Of a DNA stretch of 38,077 bases, positions 25,590 to 33,806 are shown piece by piece. The number at the start of each line of letters is the position of its first letter. Within the stretch, counting starts at the first letter, position 1. Below the pieces are notes generated by a model. The model searched no databases and was not told the DNA's origin. It was given only the letters and a program-made list of their open reading frames with translations. Origin of the DNA: Solobacterium sp. (lineage in GTDB: Bacteria; Bacillota_I; Bacilli_A; Erysipelotrichales; Erysipelotrichaceae); contig JAILQT010000056.1 in NCBI GenBank assembly GCA_024698805.1, forward strand, positions 1 through 38,077, in the 5' to 3' direction. The position numbers and the translations under genes were made by a program.

Positions 25590-26291
25590 TCACTTTTTGA
25601 GCATGTATTTTCTGCAGAGATAGTATTTTGAGTAAGCTGTCTGACGCAATGTGCCGAGATTCAGGCCCCGGTAGATAAAGTCCGGCAAAAACTCGTCGAA
25701 CTTCACTTCCATCAGGTGCATCCCCGGCGGCATCACGGGACGCCTGGGCAGGTCTTCATCCCAGAACCGGGACGTTTCGGCAGACGAGGACATATTCATA
25801 TCAAAGGTCACACGCACATTGCCGTTCTGATAAATGTACGGGATACGCTCATATTCCACGATCACCACAGGCCGCAGCAGCCGCGTATCCATCTGCAGCT
25901 GCATTTTCCTGAGGAGCGGCGGAAGGCCCTCCGGATCTGTCCAGGACGATCCTTTCATGGCCTGGCCCACCTGCTCCGCGGTGATCGAAGCGGAGGTCTT
26001 CCGTGTTTTCCCCCGTTCCTTCCGTTTGCATTCCAGATGAATGACAGCCGGGGAATGGTTGTAGATCCGGATCCGGAATTTCTCCCTGGGATCGGTCCCG
26101 TTTTCATTATCGTAATAGCAGTGATTGTCATAATCATCGAAGTACAGGCTGCGGATGGTATAACTCCCGTCTGCGCCTGCATGGGGGTCCGGACGCATCA
26201 TGACAGCGATCCTGCTTTTCAGCAGCGCGATCTGTGCCGCGCTGACGATGTATTTCAGCTCATGCCGGTATTTTTCTTCTGTATTATGCAT
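25590..26291 (-). CDS. VTC-domain polyphosphate polymerase
   Basis: The ATG at 26291 (MHNTEEKYRHELKY) lies behind AAGGAGTCACGGCC and overlaps the end of cotH by 8 bases; the track start at 26330 is too early. The product is 233 residues and is a stand-alone VTC catalytic tunnel domain. Motifs are YRHELKYIV, TIRSLYFDDYDNHCYYDN, REKFRIRIYN, HLECKRKE, VVIVEYERIPY and LMEVKFDEFLPDF; their basic and acidic residues line the tunnel that binds polyphosphate and metal in the yeast Vtc4 enzyme. It probably makes inorganic polyphosphate from ATP. It has no membrane helix, and DUF4956 may supply the membrane link. Confidence 0.87.
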   Translation of the reverse strand: MHNTEEKYRHELKYIVSAAQIALLKSRIAVMMRPDPHAGADGSYTIRSLYFDDYDNHCYYDNENGTDPREKFRIRIYNHSPAVIHLECKRKERGKTRKTSASITAEQVGQAMKGSSWTDPEGLPPLLRKMQLQMDTRLLRPVVIVEYERIPYIYQNGNVRVTFDMNMSSSAETSRFWDEDLPRRPVMPPGMHLMEVKFDEFLPDFIYRGLNLGTLRQTAYSKYYLCRKYMLKK

Positions 26292-28119
26292 GGCCGTGAC
26301 TCCTTCCCGGCTTGTTTCGGCGGTAATCAATGATGAGCAGAATGGCGGTCAGGAACAGGAAGGAGATGACCGGGATGATCATGGCCAGCAGTTTCAGGCT
26401 GATGAAGGAACCGGCCGGTCCTTCCGCTGCAGGTTCCATTTTATTATACAGTGTCAGGTCCCCTGTAATAACGGAATGATGATCAAACGGTTCGTCATTA
26501 TCCAAGCGGTACCAGATATACTCCTCCCCGATCCCCATATCCTCCGGTCTCGGGACCAGTGTGCCCGGGCTGTTGAGGGGCACATATAAGGAAACGATCG
26601 GGAATCCCCGCGGTCCCTGTGACGCAAAAGATACTTCACAGTATTCCTTATGATCGATCCACAGTGAATTCAGGAAACCGACGCGCTCAGACAGGAAACG
26701 CCCGATGGGCATCAGATCCTTACTGTTTTCATACAGCACCGGCCATCTGATCTGATCGGCATATACGGCTTTTTCGATTTTTTCAGCTGCAGCAGGGAGA
26801 TCATCGATCATCCGGTCCAGCAGCGGAAGGAATTCGGTATCGTAGAGATTCTGCACATATTCCGCGAATCCTTCCTGTTTCCAGAGATCCCTGTACCATA
26901 TTGTGCCCTGCATCTTAAGGTTATACGGCGAGATCCAGTCTACCCAGGTCGCATCGCCTAATGTCATATCGTAATCCCAGCAGGGACCGGCATACAGTTT
27001 TTTTGCGGATTCATCCCAGTAATAGTACTGGCTCGCTTCTCCCCCGTCGATATTCGCAAATATCTCCTCGATCAGGTATTTCCTGGCAAACGTATCCAGA
27101 TCGATATAATCCATCCAGTTTTCTTCAGGCAGTGCGTCCATGAATTCCTGCAGATACGCTTTCAGACGTTTATATTTCGCGTCCGTCGAAATGCTGGGCT
27201 CGACGATCTCCGCGAATATTGTGTCATCCAGCTTCAGGGCGGTATCCGGGTCATCCAGTTTCGTTACATAATTATTCAGGCAGATCGTAACGTATTCGAC
27301 CTTCTTTTCCTTAAACCTGTCTGCAGCATTCTCTTTTCTTTCGCAGAGCAGGTACAGGCCCGCATACTCGCCGTCCAGGTACAGGTCGACATATTCATTT
27401 TCAGGGACCCAGCCCGGATGCGGGCTGACACTGTCCGCAAAATCATAGATCAGTTTATTGCGCAGATGCGTATTGTCGGATGCGTTTGCGATCAGCACCC
27501 ATTCCATGGCTTCGCCCATTTCCAGAAGGGATGCCGGTTCATAGAAATACAGGTTATAGGGCTTTTTCTCATAGTTCCACGATGAATTCCCGCGTCCACG
27601 GATATCATTGTATCCCTGATAATCGAGATGCCCGTCCGCAGTGTAGACAGTGGTGACGGCCCGTTCCTTATGGCTTTTATCCGCATTGACCCGTTCCATA
27701 TTCCGGGAAAAGGTATCGACATACATGGCCGCCGCATTGGCGGACTGGACAAACTGCAGGATCCTGGGGGAAAACCCGTCACCGGTCAGTTCATAATCCG
27801 TATTCAGGGAAAAACTGCTGCAGTCCATCCCCTGCGTCAGCTGCACCCCGTCCAGGCGGTAATCCAGCGAAGCAGGCAGCTGGATCTCCGTCCTGTCCAG
27901 ATCTGCGTACGAGGGCAGGAAAACATAGTACCTGTCACCATCCCGGTTCCAGCACACGATCTCTTCAGATCTTTCGGGCGTTTCCCCTGCGGACACACGA
28001 AAAGAAAGAAATGAGACCGGGTCTTCTTCCGGTTCTGCCCTTTGCTCAAGATACAGGAAGAATACAAAAACCAGCCCCAGTCCAATGGTCAGAAGTATCA
28101 GCCATCCATTTTTTTTCAT
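26284..28119 (-). CDS. CotH-family kinase-like membrane protein
   Basis: The 611-residue protein has an N-terminal membrane anchor (residues 6-24) and a second helix near the C-terminus (about 577-598), so the large middle part is probably outside the membrane. The CotH kinase-like core shows DIRGRGNSSWNYEKKPYNLYF (about 172-192; nucleotide-binding loop and lysine), NKLIYDFAD, EYVDLYLDGEYAGLYLLCE and CWDYDMTLGD (380-389; metal-binding aspartates). Bacillus CotH phosphorylates spore-coat proteins, but membrane-anchored relatives in non-sporulating contexts are uncharacterised. It is the first gene of the operon and overlaps the VTC gene. The ribosome site is GAGGGCACGATCA. Confidence 0.87.
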   Translation of the reverse strand: MKKNGWLILLTIGLGLVFVFFLYLEQRAEPEEDPVSFLSFRVSAGETPERSEEIVCWNRDGDRYYVFLPSYADLDRTEIQLPASLDYRLDGVQLTQGMDCSSFSLNTDYELTGDGFSPRILQFVQSANAAAMYVDTFSRNMERVNADKSHKERAVTTVYTADGHLDYQGYNDIRGRGNSSWNYEKKPYNLYFYEPASLLEMGEAMEWVLIANASDNTHLRNKLIYDFADSVSPHPGWVPENEYVDLYLDGEYAGLYLLCERKENAADRFKEKKVEYVTICLNNYVTKLDDPDTALKLDDTIFAEIVEPSISTDAKYKRLKAYLQEFMDALPEENWMDYIDLDTFARKYLIEEIFANIDGGEASQYYYWDESAKKLYAGPCWDYDMTLGDATWVDWISPYNLKMQGTIWYRDLWKQEGFAEYVQNLYDTEFLPLLDRMIDDLPAAAEKIEKAVYADQIRWPVLYENSKDLMPIGRFLSERVGFLNSLWIDHKEYCEVSFASQGPRGFPIVSLYVPLNSPGTLVPRPEDMGIGEEYIWYRLDNDEPFDHHSVITGDLTLYNKMEPAAEGPAGSFISLKLLAMIIPVISFLFLTAILLIIDYRRNKPGRSHGHA

Positions 28120-28176
28120 TGATCGTGCCCTCGTAAAAAACCGTTTTCACCATGAATCAGCAGGAGATTTTTTTTG

Positions 28177-28205
28177 ATTGTATGTAAATTTAACTGTTGT
28201 GTCAA
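28177..28205 (-). promoter_or_regulatory. Sigma-A promoter of the CotH operon
   Basis: TTGACA (-35, exact consensus) and TACAAT (-10) are separated by exactly 17 bases on minus. Transcription would start near 28170 and leave a leader of about 50 bases containing a run of eight A. Confidence 0.85.
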
Positions 28206-28312
28206 CTTAAGCCCTTCTGCGCTGCTGCACTGCCGCATCTGCGGGAACAGCGGGATCACTTTCAGCCGGTCCGGCAGGAAGCACTGCATGGACCATATCG
28301 GCAGACGGGGAT

Positions 28313-28900
28313 CTATCTGAACCAGTAGATCCCGTCATTCTGAGACTGGATATAAGCTCCTTGAGGCACCTGTCTGAGTACCATATGGACATCCATATAA
28401 TCCGGCATGGGGCTCAGCATTCCGATAATACCGGACGGCACACATACAGCTGTAAGTATTGGGGACGACGGCGCAGTCAGAAATACAGCAAGCGGAATGA
28501 TTCCCAGAAGTACCGGCATCAGACTCATAACAACGAACCTCTGCCTGCTGATCTTCTCATGACAGACTGCAAACGCTGCGAATTTCTCAAGGGAGATCCC
28601 AATATATACCGTCTGGCCTTCGCAATAACAGACTGCATGCAGCAACTCATGGACAGGTATCAGTAACAGGCCTGTAAGGATCCCGACAGGTACAAGGGCA
28701 GGGTAAACTGTTTTAGTCCCCAGCCAGTGCCACTTAATAAAGATGATCAGGAGGCAGATCAAAAACGGAACGATCCCGTACGGGAGGCTGCCGGTGAAGA
28801 TGCCGTCGTTTCTAACCAGTTTTACAGCATTTTCGGGCAATGGTTTTTCCGGGAACCTGCTGTCCCATTTTTTATTGCCGCACCAGATGATATGCGCCAT
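28313..28900 (-). CDS. DUF3267-type membrane protein with HExxH-like motif
   Basis: The 195-residue protein has four hydrophobic stretches (IVPFLICLLIIFI, LVPVGILTGLLLI, FVVMSLMPVLLGIIPLAVFL, VCVPSGIIGML). The second ends in PVHELLHAV, a zinc-metalloprotease-type HExxH motif, and PDYMDVHMV may supply a further ligand. This is the pattern of the DUF3267 putative zincin family. Substrates are unknown. The ATG follows GCGGAGGTGTAAAA. It is downstream of the acyltransferase gene, separated by a strong hairpin. Bases 28206-28312 after its stop hold nothing I recognise. Confidence 0.78.
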   Translation of the reverse strand: MAHIIWCGNKKWDSRFPEKPLPENAVKLVRNDGIFTGSLPYGIVPFLICLLIIFIKWHWLGTKTVYPALVPVGILTGLLLIPVHELLHAVCYCEGQTVYIGISLEKFAAFAVCHEKISRQRFVVMSLMPVLLGIIPLAVFLTAPSSPILTAVCVPSGIIGMLSPMPDYMDVHMVLRQVPQGAYIQSQNDGIYWFR

Positions 28901-28932
28901 TTTTACACCTCCGCAAATCCCGGTGTTCCGGA

Positions 28933-28963
28933 CTGCCGCTGCAGGGATTCATCCCTGCGGCAG
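28933..28963 (-). repeat. Strong inverted repeat over the acyltransferase stop codon
   Basis: CTGCCGC-t-GCAGGGAT and ATCCCTGCGGCAG pair nearly without a loop. The TGA stop of the acyltransferase gene lies at the tip. No T run follows, so a classical terminator is unlikely; RNA protection or reduced read-through to the next gene is possible. Confidence 0.6.
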
Positions 28964-30217
28964 ATCATGTTTCGGCAGCCGTTTCGGATAAGGCCCTTCT
29001 TCTTTGCAGGACAGGCCGATTCTGGCCAGTTCTTCCCGGAATGCACGCGCATATTTATCCGTGTCGACCAGCTGCATGAATCCGACGATGATCTTATCTG
29101 CCAGCGCAGTGATCTCAATTGTGAAATGGCCTTCAATGATATATGCATACCAGTCTATATAGTCAGCTACTTCCCCCCAGTCCATCTGCCCCGTGTAATT
29201 GAGGACAAAGCTGCCGTGCCCTGTTGAATGGCTGTGCTCAGCAATGTATTTCCTCTTGTTTTTTATGCCATGTTCCTGGTCCGCTGCATCATAAAGACTG
29301 TACAGATTCCTGAGTTCCGCATGACTGACCGAGGGATCTGACTGAAGGATGATCTGTCCCCTGGTCATCGTTCCGAGCGTCTCCAGATCCCTGTCGAGCA
29401 TATCCCTGTCGAATCCCACATGTATATGGCTCATAATATCGCAGTGCGTATCCGGAAGCCCCAGGCTTTCACGCGGGTTATGCGCGCACTCCCCTGTGAT
29501 CGTCTTATACTTTTTTGCGAAGAAGCGGTCAAGGACCCTCGCGAAGATAATAAAGAATAACGCCATTACACTCGCATCATTCTGCCTGGCAACTTTGATC
29601 AGTTCCGCCTGGTCGATCACAAAGACCCGGTAATTCGGCTTCCTCATAAAGGGATTCATCAGACCGTTCAGATAATCCGCTGCAAGTATCGGTGATTTTC
29701 CATCCTTCCTCCTGAAGACCGGCTCTTCTTCAGTCAGCATCCCCATGGAAGGCTCGGCTGTTTCCGTCGGGAGCAGAGCGCTGTCCGGCTTCCGGATCCC
29801 CGGGGAATCGGGATCAGCGTTATATTTCTCCTTAACGTATTCATAGACCGTCGTCATGACCCACGGCTGGAATCCCTTTCCGCCGCACAGGCTGTGACTG
29901 ATATTCAGATAAATGTCTTTCCCTTCGCAGTCTGCATAGACCAGGTGCCCGTTGACAGCCTTGCTGCCAAGCTTCGGCAGTTTCTTCCCTGTCGGCAGCA
30001 CAACGACTCTTGCGTCATTCGGCAGGAGGACATATCCGCCCTCTTCGTCGAGGGATACCCTGACCGCAAAGTACGGATATCTCTTCATTGCCGTATTTAC
30101 AGCCTGATCGAGTACGGCTCTGTCTGCCTCATCCTTCATCCGCACATGGATCCTTACCGTGTGTGAAAACATTTTCTCGCTCTGGTAAAGCCTGTATGTA
30201 TTAATGCTGTATTTCAT
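28949..30217 (-). CDS. Condensation/alcohol-acetyltransferase-like protein
   Basis: The ATG at 30217 (MKYSINTYRLYQSE) follows AAAGGGGATCTTGAAC and gives 422 residues. The overall pattern is that of the chloramphenicol-acetyltransferase-like/condensation superfamily: an N-terminal part with YPYFAVRVSLDE, then YLNISHSLCGGKGFQPW at the catalytic position, and later SFVLNYTGQMDWG, which resembles the family's NYTGxxDW-type element. The catalytic motif is normally HxxxDG; here it is HSLCGG, so the histidine remains and the aspartate is a glycine. Homologues annotated as alcohol acetyltransferases occur in many Bacillota without a proven substrate. It is cytosolic. It directly follows the remains of a tandem GNAT gene. 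Confidence 0.72.
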   Translation of the reverse strand: MKYSINTYRLYQSEKMFSHTVRIHVRMKDEADRAVLDQAVNTAMKRYPYFAVRVSLDEEGGYVLLPNDARVVVLPTGKKLPKLGSKAVNGHLVYADCEGKDIYLNISHSLCGGKGFQPWVMTTVYEYVKEKYNADPDSPGIRKPDSALLPTETAEPSMGMLTEEEPVFRRKDGKSPILAADYLNGLMNPFMRKPNYRVFVIDQAELIKVARQNDASVMALFFIIFARVLDRFFAKKYKTITGECAHNPRESLGLPDTHCDIMSHIHVGFDRDMLDRDLETLGTMTRGQIILQSDPSVSHAELRNLYSLYDAADQEHGIKNKRKYIAEHSHSTGHGSFVLNYTGQMDWGEVADYIDWYAYIIEGHFTIEITALADKIIVGFMQLVDTDKYARAFREELARIGLSCKEEGPYPKRLPKHDLPQG

Positions 30218-30232
30218 GTTCAAGATCCCCTT

Positions 30233-30877
30233 TCAAAATTCAGCGCCTGCCGCGAACCTGCCGTCTTTGTCTGCGAGTTTCCTGTAAAACCCACTGCTTT
30301 CGTATTTCGGCTCAAAGGCTTCGTCATATCTGTCAAGTCCGTCCTCGATCGCATCCGCATCGTCCTCATTGCCGGAAGAGACCCGGAAACGCGTACCGCT
30401 GCTGTTTGCCGGCACATAATCCGGCGTGTTTCTGTCAAGGTATTTGACCAGTGAATAATCGATATGGCCGTTTGCCTTTTCCAGCGTCGTAAAGACCGTG
30501 TAGCCGTGCTTTTCGTAAAACAGTCTGGCCATATAACTGGCAGTGCCGAGTGTCACGACCCGGCAGCCCTTCTCTTTTGCAATACGCTCGGCCTCGCGGA
30601 GGATCATCGAGCCGATCCCCTGATGACGGTATCGTTCATCCACTCAAAGCTCTTCAAGCAGGACTCTTGCCCAGTGGTATTCATAGGCCTCCGCGATACA
30701 GCCGCCGATGATCCTGCCGTTTTCGTCTTCGACTTTGAGAACGAATTCCTCTGCGTCTGCGTCCACTTCGCGCGGAACGATCTCATCGATCTTCGCACTG
30801 ATATATCCGGCTTCTTCTTTTGTCAGATCTTCAATTTTCAATCCATTATTCTTTTCCGCAAAACCCGGTTTGCTCAT
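30233..30877 (-). pseudogene. Tandem GNAT acetyltransferase, nonsense codon and truncated end
   Basis: The ORFs 30644-30877 and 30233-30643 are in the same frame and are separated only by a TGA (30644-30646), where GNAT proteins have the tryptophan of LEELWVDERYRHQGIGS. Together they give a full first GNAT domain with the acetyl-CoA loop RHQGIG and the end MARLFYEKHGY. A linker (YLDRNTPDYVPANSS) and the start of a second GNAT domain follow (FRVSSGNEDDADAIEDGLDRYDEAF...DKDGRFAAG), which stops after about 55 residues at AGAEF. The second domain has lost its catalytic half. The ribosome site is GGCGGGGGACT. Both lesions suggest a dead gene. Confidence 0.75.
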
Positions 30878-31224
30878 AGTCCCCCGCCTCTTTTCAGATG
30901 ATACAGGTCTATTGTATCAGCTCATATCCTGTCATGACAGCTTCCGGCTTCATATTCGCACCGTATTCAGGAAACAGATTCTGTGCAGGAACTCTTTTGT
31001 CTGTTATATGATCTGCACATTCCCGCATGATTTGCCTGAATGTGTATTCTGCTTTTCTTCCCATGAAAAATCACATCTCCGCAGGAAGCGCTTTTGATAC
31101 TTGCGCTGTCTGCTTCAGTGAGACGATATCACATTGCCTTCCGTCTTTTTGCTTTCTGAGCATCATACCCTTTCGCCAAGCAGTTTCGTATTATGATTTG
31201 TTCAGCAATAAAGGAGTAATGATC
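30878..31224. other. Intergenic region between divergent genes
   Basis: These 347 bases separate the broken GNAT gene from the plus-strand iron-sulfur gene. Next to the GNAT, GATACA-N7-TGTATC (30898-30916) is an inverted repeat that includes a TACAAT-like box on minus. On the other side TATTATGAT (31189-31197) is a weak -10 for plus. The sequence GGAAGCGCTTTT resembles part of a cre site. I see no gene. Confidence 0.4.
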
Positions 31225-32043
31225 ATGCGTAAAAATGACATTCAGGAAATGATCCTGGACATCTTTCATCATTCAGATGACAACCTGGTCCATCTGCCTG
31301 AAGAAAATGCGGATATTCCGATCCTGGAAGAACCGCTGACCGGTTTTGCCTCAGCCGATGACCCGCTGTTTGAGGAATACAAAGACCCGGAAGCGATCGG
31401 TGAAAGCTGGCTGGCCCCGCATGAGTGGCTGGACAGCGCAAAGACTGTGATCGTGTTCTTTTTCCCTTATTCCGAAGCAGTACGCAGCCGGGCTGCCGCA
31501 TCAAAGGAACTTATCAACGAAGCCTGGAAATATGGCTATCCGGCCGGTGCAGACCTGTCCAAAAAAATGACAAATATACTGCAGAAGCAGCTGGAAGAAG
31601 CAGGTCTGACCATCTGCAATCCCATCTTTGATCCGCGCATGAAGACAACCAGCATCAGGGTCACGAGCGGCGGTGATGAGGACCGCCATTACATCCCTTC
31701 CTGGTCCACCCGCCACGCAGCCTATGCGGCAGGTCTGGGTACGTTCGGTATTCACCGTCACCTTATTACCGAAAAAGGATCGTGCGGAAGCCTGACTACC
31801 CTGATCACCGATGCGGAATTTGAACCTGATCCCCGGCCGTATACAGGGCTCTATGAATACTGTATCCGCTGCGGCACATGCGCGGTGCGCTGTCCGGCGG
31901 ATGCGATCACCCTGAAATATCTGCGCAATCTGAAAAAGTGCTCAGATTTCGGTCATTACCTGACCGATAACTTTGGCGGCGGAGGCTGCGGAAAGTGTCT
32001 GTTCGGAGTATCCTGCGAGCATATCAACCCTTCAAAACACTGA
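31225..32043 (+). CDS. QueG-like iron-sulfur protein (two 4Fe-4S type clusters)
   Basis: The ATG at 31225 (MRKNDIQEM) stands 8 bases after AAGGAG and gives 272 residues; the track start at 31027 is too early. The N-terminal part resembles the epoxyqueuosine reductase/QueG family (SWLAPHEWLDSAKTVIVFFFPYS, RHAAYAAGLGTFGIHRHLIT). The C-terminal part has CIRCGTCAVRCPADAI, a ferredoxin-type CxxCxxCxxxCP set, and GGGCGKCLFGVSCEH, a second cysteine group. Family members without the full QueG active site are common and are described only as 4Fe-4S double-cluster proteins. It stands alone on plus. Confidence 0.82.
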   Translation: MRKNDIQEMILDIFHHSDDNLVHLPEENADIPILEEPLTGFASADDPLFEEYKDPEAIGESWLAPHEWLDSAKTVIVFFFPYSEAVRSRAAASKELINEAWKYGYPAGADLSKKMTNILQKQLEEAGLTICNPIFDPRMKTTSIRVTSGGDEDRHYIPSWSTRHAAYAAGLGTFGIHRHLITEKGSCGSLTTLITDAEFEPDPRPYTGLYEYCIRCGTCAVRCPADAITLKYLRNLKKCSDFGHYLTDNFGGGGCGKCLFGVSCEHINPSKH

Positions 32044-32133
32044 AGTTCTTATTTAACAGACCATGACATTAGTTCACCGGCTGCACACCAGGCAGCGTAC
32101 CGTCTCATCGATCTGGCGATCAGGAAACAAATC

Positions 32134-32157
32134 AAAAAAACTGAATGCCTACAGTTT
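32134..32157 (-). terminator. Weak terminator after the GNAT at 32149
   Basis: AAACTG pairs with CAGTTT around the stop codon on minus and is followed by further T residues. The stem is short and AT-rich. Confidence 0.4.
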
Positions 32158-32661
32158 CAATACTGCGGGTATTTCATCCCATCCTTCGGGCATCTTCTCC
32201 GCTTCCACGAATCCGAAAGACCGGTACAGTTTTCTGGCGACATCATTCTGCGGTTCATAGGAAAGCCAGCAGTATTCCGCTTCCCCGCATGGCCATGTCC
32301 GTATGAAGTCCAGCGCAAGTTTCATTGCTGCCTTACCATAGCCTTTCTTCTGATGATCCTTATCGATCATAAACCGCCAGATCAGGTAATTGTTTGTGAG
32401 CAGAGGATATTTCTTTCTGTCGGCTTCGTCATCAGCAATATCAAACCCGATCATCAGGAATCCGACCGGCGTATCTCCGTTATAGATTCCGAAAGACTGG
32501 GCATATCTGCCGTTTGTAATATTGGCATAGGCTTCCGCAAGGCTGTAACAGTTACTTGCTACGAACGCATACTGCGATTTATCCGGCGCCAGATCGATCA
32601 GTTCATCAAAATTCTTTGTATCTACTTTTACAAGCCGGACATTTCCATTCTCTGTATTCAT
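32149..32661 (-). CDS. GNAT N-acetyltransferase (BltD/spermidine-type)
   Basis: The protein has 170 residues; its ATG follows TAAGGAGAACGTAAA. It is a single GNAT domain: VRLVKVDTKNFDELIDL at the start, TPVGFLMIGFDI, NYLIWRFMIDKDHQKKGYGKAAM with the acetyl-CoA loop QKKGYG, and NDVARKLYRSFGF near the end. Its general layout resembles diamine and polyamine acetyltransferases such as BltD, but the acceptor is not proven. It appears to be a single-gene unit in an AT-richer stretch. Confidence 0.85.
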   Translation of the reverse strand: MNTENGNVRLVKVDTKNFDELIDLAPDKSQYAFVASNCYSLAEAYANITNGRYAQSFGIYNGDTPVGFLMIGFDIADDEADRKKYPLLTNNYLIWRFMIDKDHQKKGYGKAAMKLALDFIRTWPCGEAEYCWLSYEPQNDVARKLYRSFGFVEAEKMPEGWDEIPAVLKL

Positions 32662-32841
32662 TTTACGTTCTCCTTAATTATTCCTGATTCGTGTCAGCTT
32701 CTTCAGGCACTGCGCATCTTTTTGTTCAAAGGGACTGGGATGAAATCCTTCTTCTGGCGGTACAAACAGGATACCGTCTCTATGTGAAATGAAAGCTGAA
32801 ACAGATCAGCAGATAAGAATGCGTCATATATCATATATTAT

Positions 32842-33087
32842 TTAATGGTTAATTCCAAAATTGCCTTTCTGTTCTGCACCTGTCTGGAAAAACCATTCAG
32901 CCTGTATATGTGTCATACCCGGCACAAAAAAAGGATAATGATGCAGCAGAGCACCAATATCCTCATAAGTCATACTTTCAGGAATCAGAGTTCGGATCCG
33001 TTGGAAGCTGTCACCTTCTGATACCCGTAACAGCAGTCTTTTTACTGCGCTTTCCTGTTCCGTTTCCGTAATTGTCATAGTCCACAT
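32842..33087 (-). CDS. Small hypothetical protein, doubtful
   Basis: The track ORF (108 residues from a GTG at 33168) runs through a terminator hairpin, so at most the part from the ATG at 33087 (MWTMTITETEQES, 81 residues) is a gene. The ribosome site is poor. The sequence contains a plausible amphipathic stretch (SAVKRLLLRVSEGDSFQRIR) and a C-terminal aromatic segment, but no motif I recognise. It may be a remnant of a longer gene. Bases 32662-32841 after it hold no recognised feature. Confidence 0.3.
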   Translation of the reverse strand: MWTMTITETEQESAVKRLLLRVSEGDSFQRIRTLIPESMTYEDIGALLHHYPFFVPGMTHIQAEWFFQTGAEQKGNFGINH

Positions 33088-33140
33088 AAATGAATCCGGC
33101 AGCGGGTTATTATCTTTAGTCAAACTGGCAGATCCACAAT

Positions 33141-33158
33141 AAAAAGCCTGTGCAGGCT
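33141..33158 (-). terminator. Short intrinsic terminator after the RimJ/L-like GNAT
   Basis: On minus AGCCTG-CA-CAGGCT is followed by TTTTTATTG. It lies about 80 bases after the stop at 33240. Confidence 0.5.
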
Positions 33159-33239
33159 GCCGGTTCACTGACAGTCCGCACCGGGCATTGTGTCAGCTCA
33201 GGATCCTGACTGCGCTTTCGAGGCTGCTAAGCCGCTTCT

Positions 33240-33806
33240 TCATGAAGCCGGCAAAGCCTCTTCTTTTTTGTCCTTTTCCCTTCCTTCATCGCTTTCCAGG
33301 ATCGCATAGATATAGGTGTCCTTCCAGACCGGTGCACCATCAGCGTCTTTAAGGAAATAAGTATTCTGCCTGAGATGTGCCTCGCGCCGGAAACCAACGC
33401 TTTCCAGCAGTTTCCACGAAGCAGTATTCCGCGGATCGCATTCGGCATAGACCCGGTGCACACCTTCCAGAAACGCGCTGCGGATGACTGCAGAAAGGGC
33501 TTCGCCTGCGTAACCCTGTCTCTGATAGTTTTTATTGATGATATAACCGACTTCTTTCGCGGCAAAATCCCTGGCTCCGCAATAGATATTGCCGATCACT
33601 TTCCCGGACGGGATATATTCGACGGCATAGAATTCATCCGAATCAAGCCTTGATTCCAAATGCTCTTTGCCGTTCTCACAGGTTATTCCCGGATAGCCTT
33701 CAAATTCGTCGTCTTCAAGCTGCGACAGGAATTCAAACAGATCATCGCAGTCGGACTCCCTGAATCGGCGCAGGAGCAGCCTGCTGGTTTTGATCTCTGT
33801 TTTCAT
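33240..33806 (-). CDS. GNAT N-acetyltransferase (RimJ/RimL-like)
   Basis: The protein has 188 residues and begins with the RimJ/RimL-type signature IKTSRLLLRRFRESDCDDLFEFLS. It continues with GKVIGNIYCG, EVGYIINKNYQRQGYAGEAL (acetyl-CoA loop) and VYAECDPRNTASWKLLESVGFRREAHLR, all typical for this subgroup. The last 20 residues are a charged tail. RimJ/L-like enzymes acetylate N-termini of ribosomal proteins or small amines; this one's target is unknown. Its ATG overlaps the stop of the NlpC/P60-like gene (ATGA), so the two are translated together. Confidence 0.9.
   Translation of the reverse strand: MKTEIKTSRLLLRRFRESDCDDLFEFLSQLEDDEFEGYPGITCENGKEHLESRLDSDEFYAVEYIPSGKVIGNIYCGARDFAAKEVGYIINKNYQRQGYAGEALSAVIRSAFLEGVHRVYAECDPRNTASWKLLESVGFRREAHLRQNTYFLKDADGAPVWKDTYIYAILESDEGREKDKKEEALPAS

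Noticed and set aside
23424-30646. Alternative genetic code (TGA read as Trp or Gly), because TGA interrupts msmK and a GNAT
   Set aside because: TGA is the true stop of uxaC, kdgA, the phosphatase and other intact genes, and the two internal TGAs would need different amino acids (Gly and Trp).
31078-31096. cre-like sequence GGAAGCGCTTTT upstream of the QueG-like gene
   Set aside because: It matches only the core of the CcpA site, and the gene has no sugar link; too weak to call.
32842-33168. 108-residue ORF taken at full length
   Set aside because: Its N-terminal part reads through the terminator hairpin at 33141-33158; only the shorter form from 33087 is kept, with low confidence.
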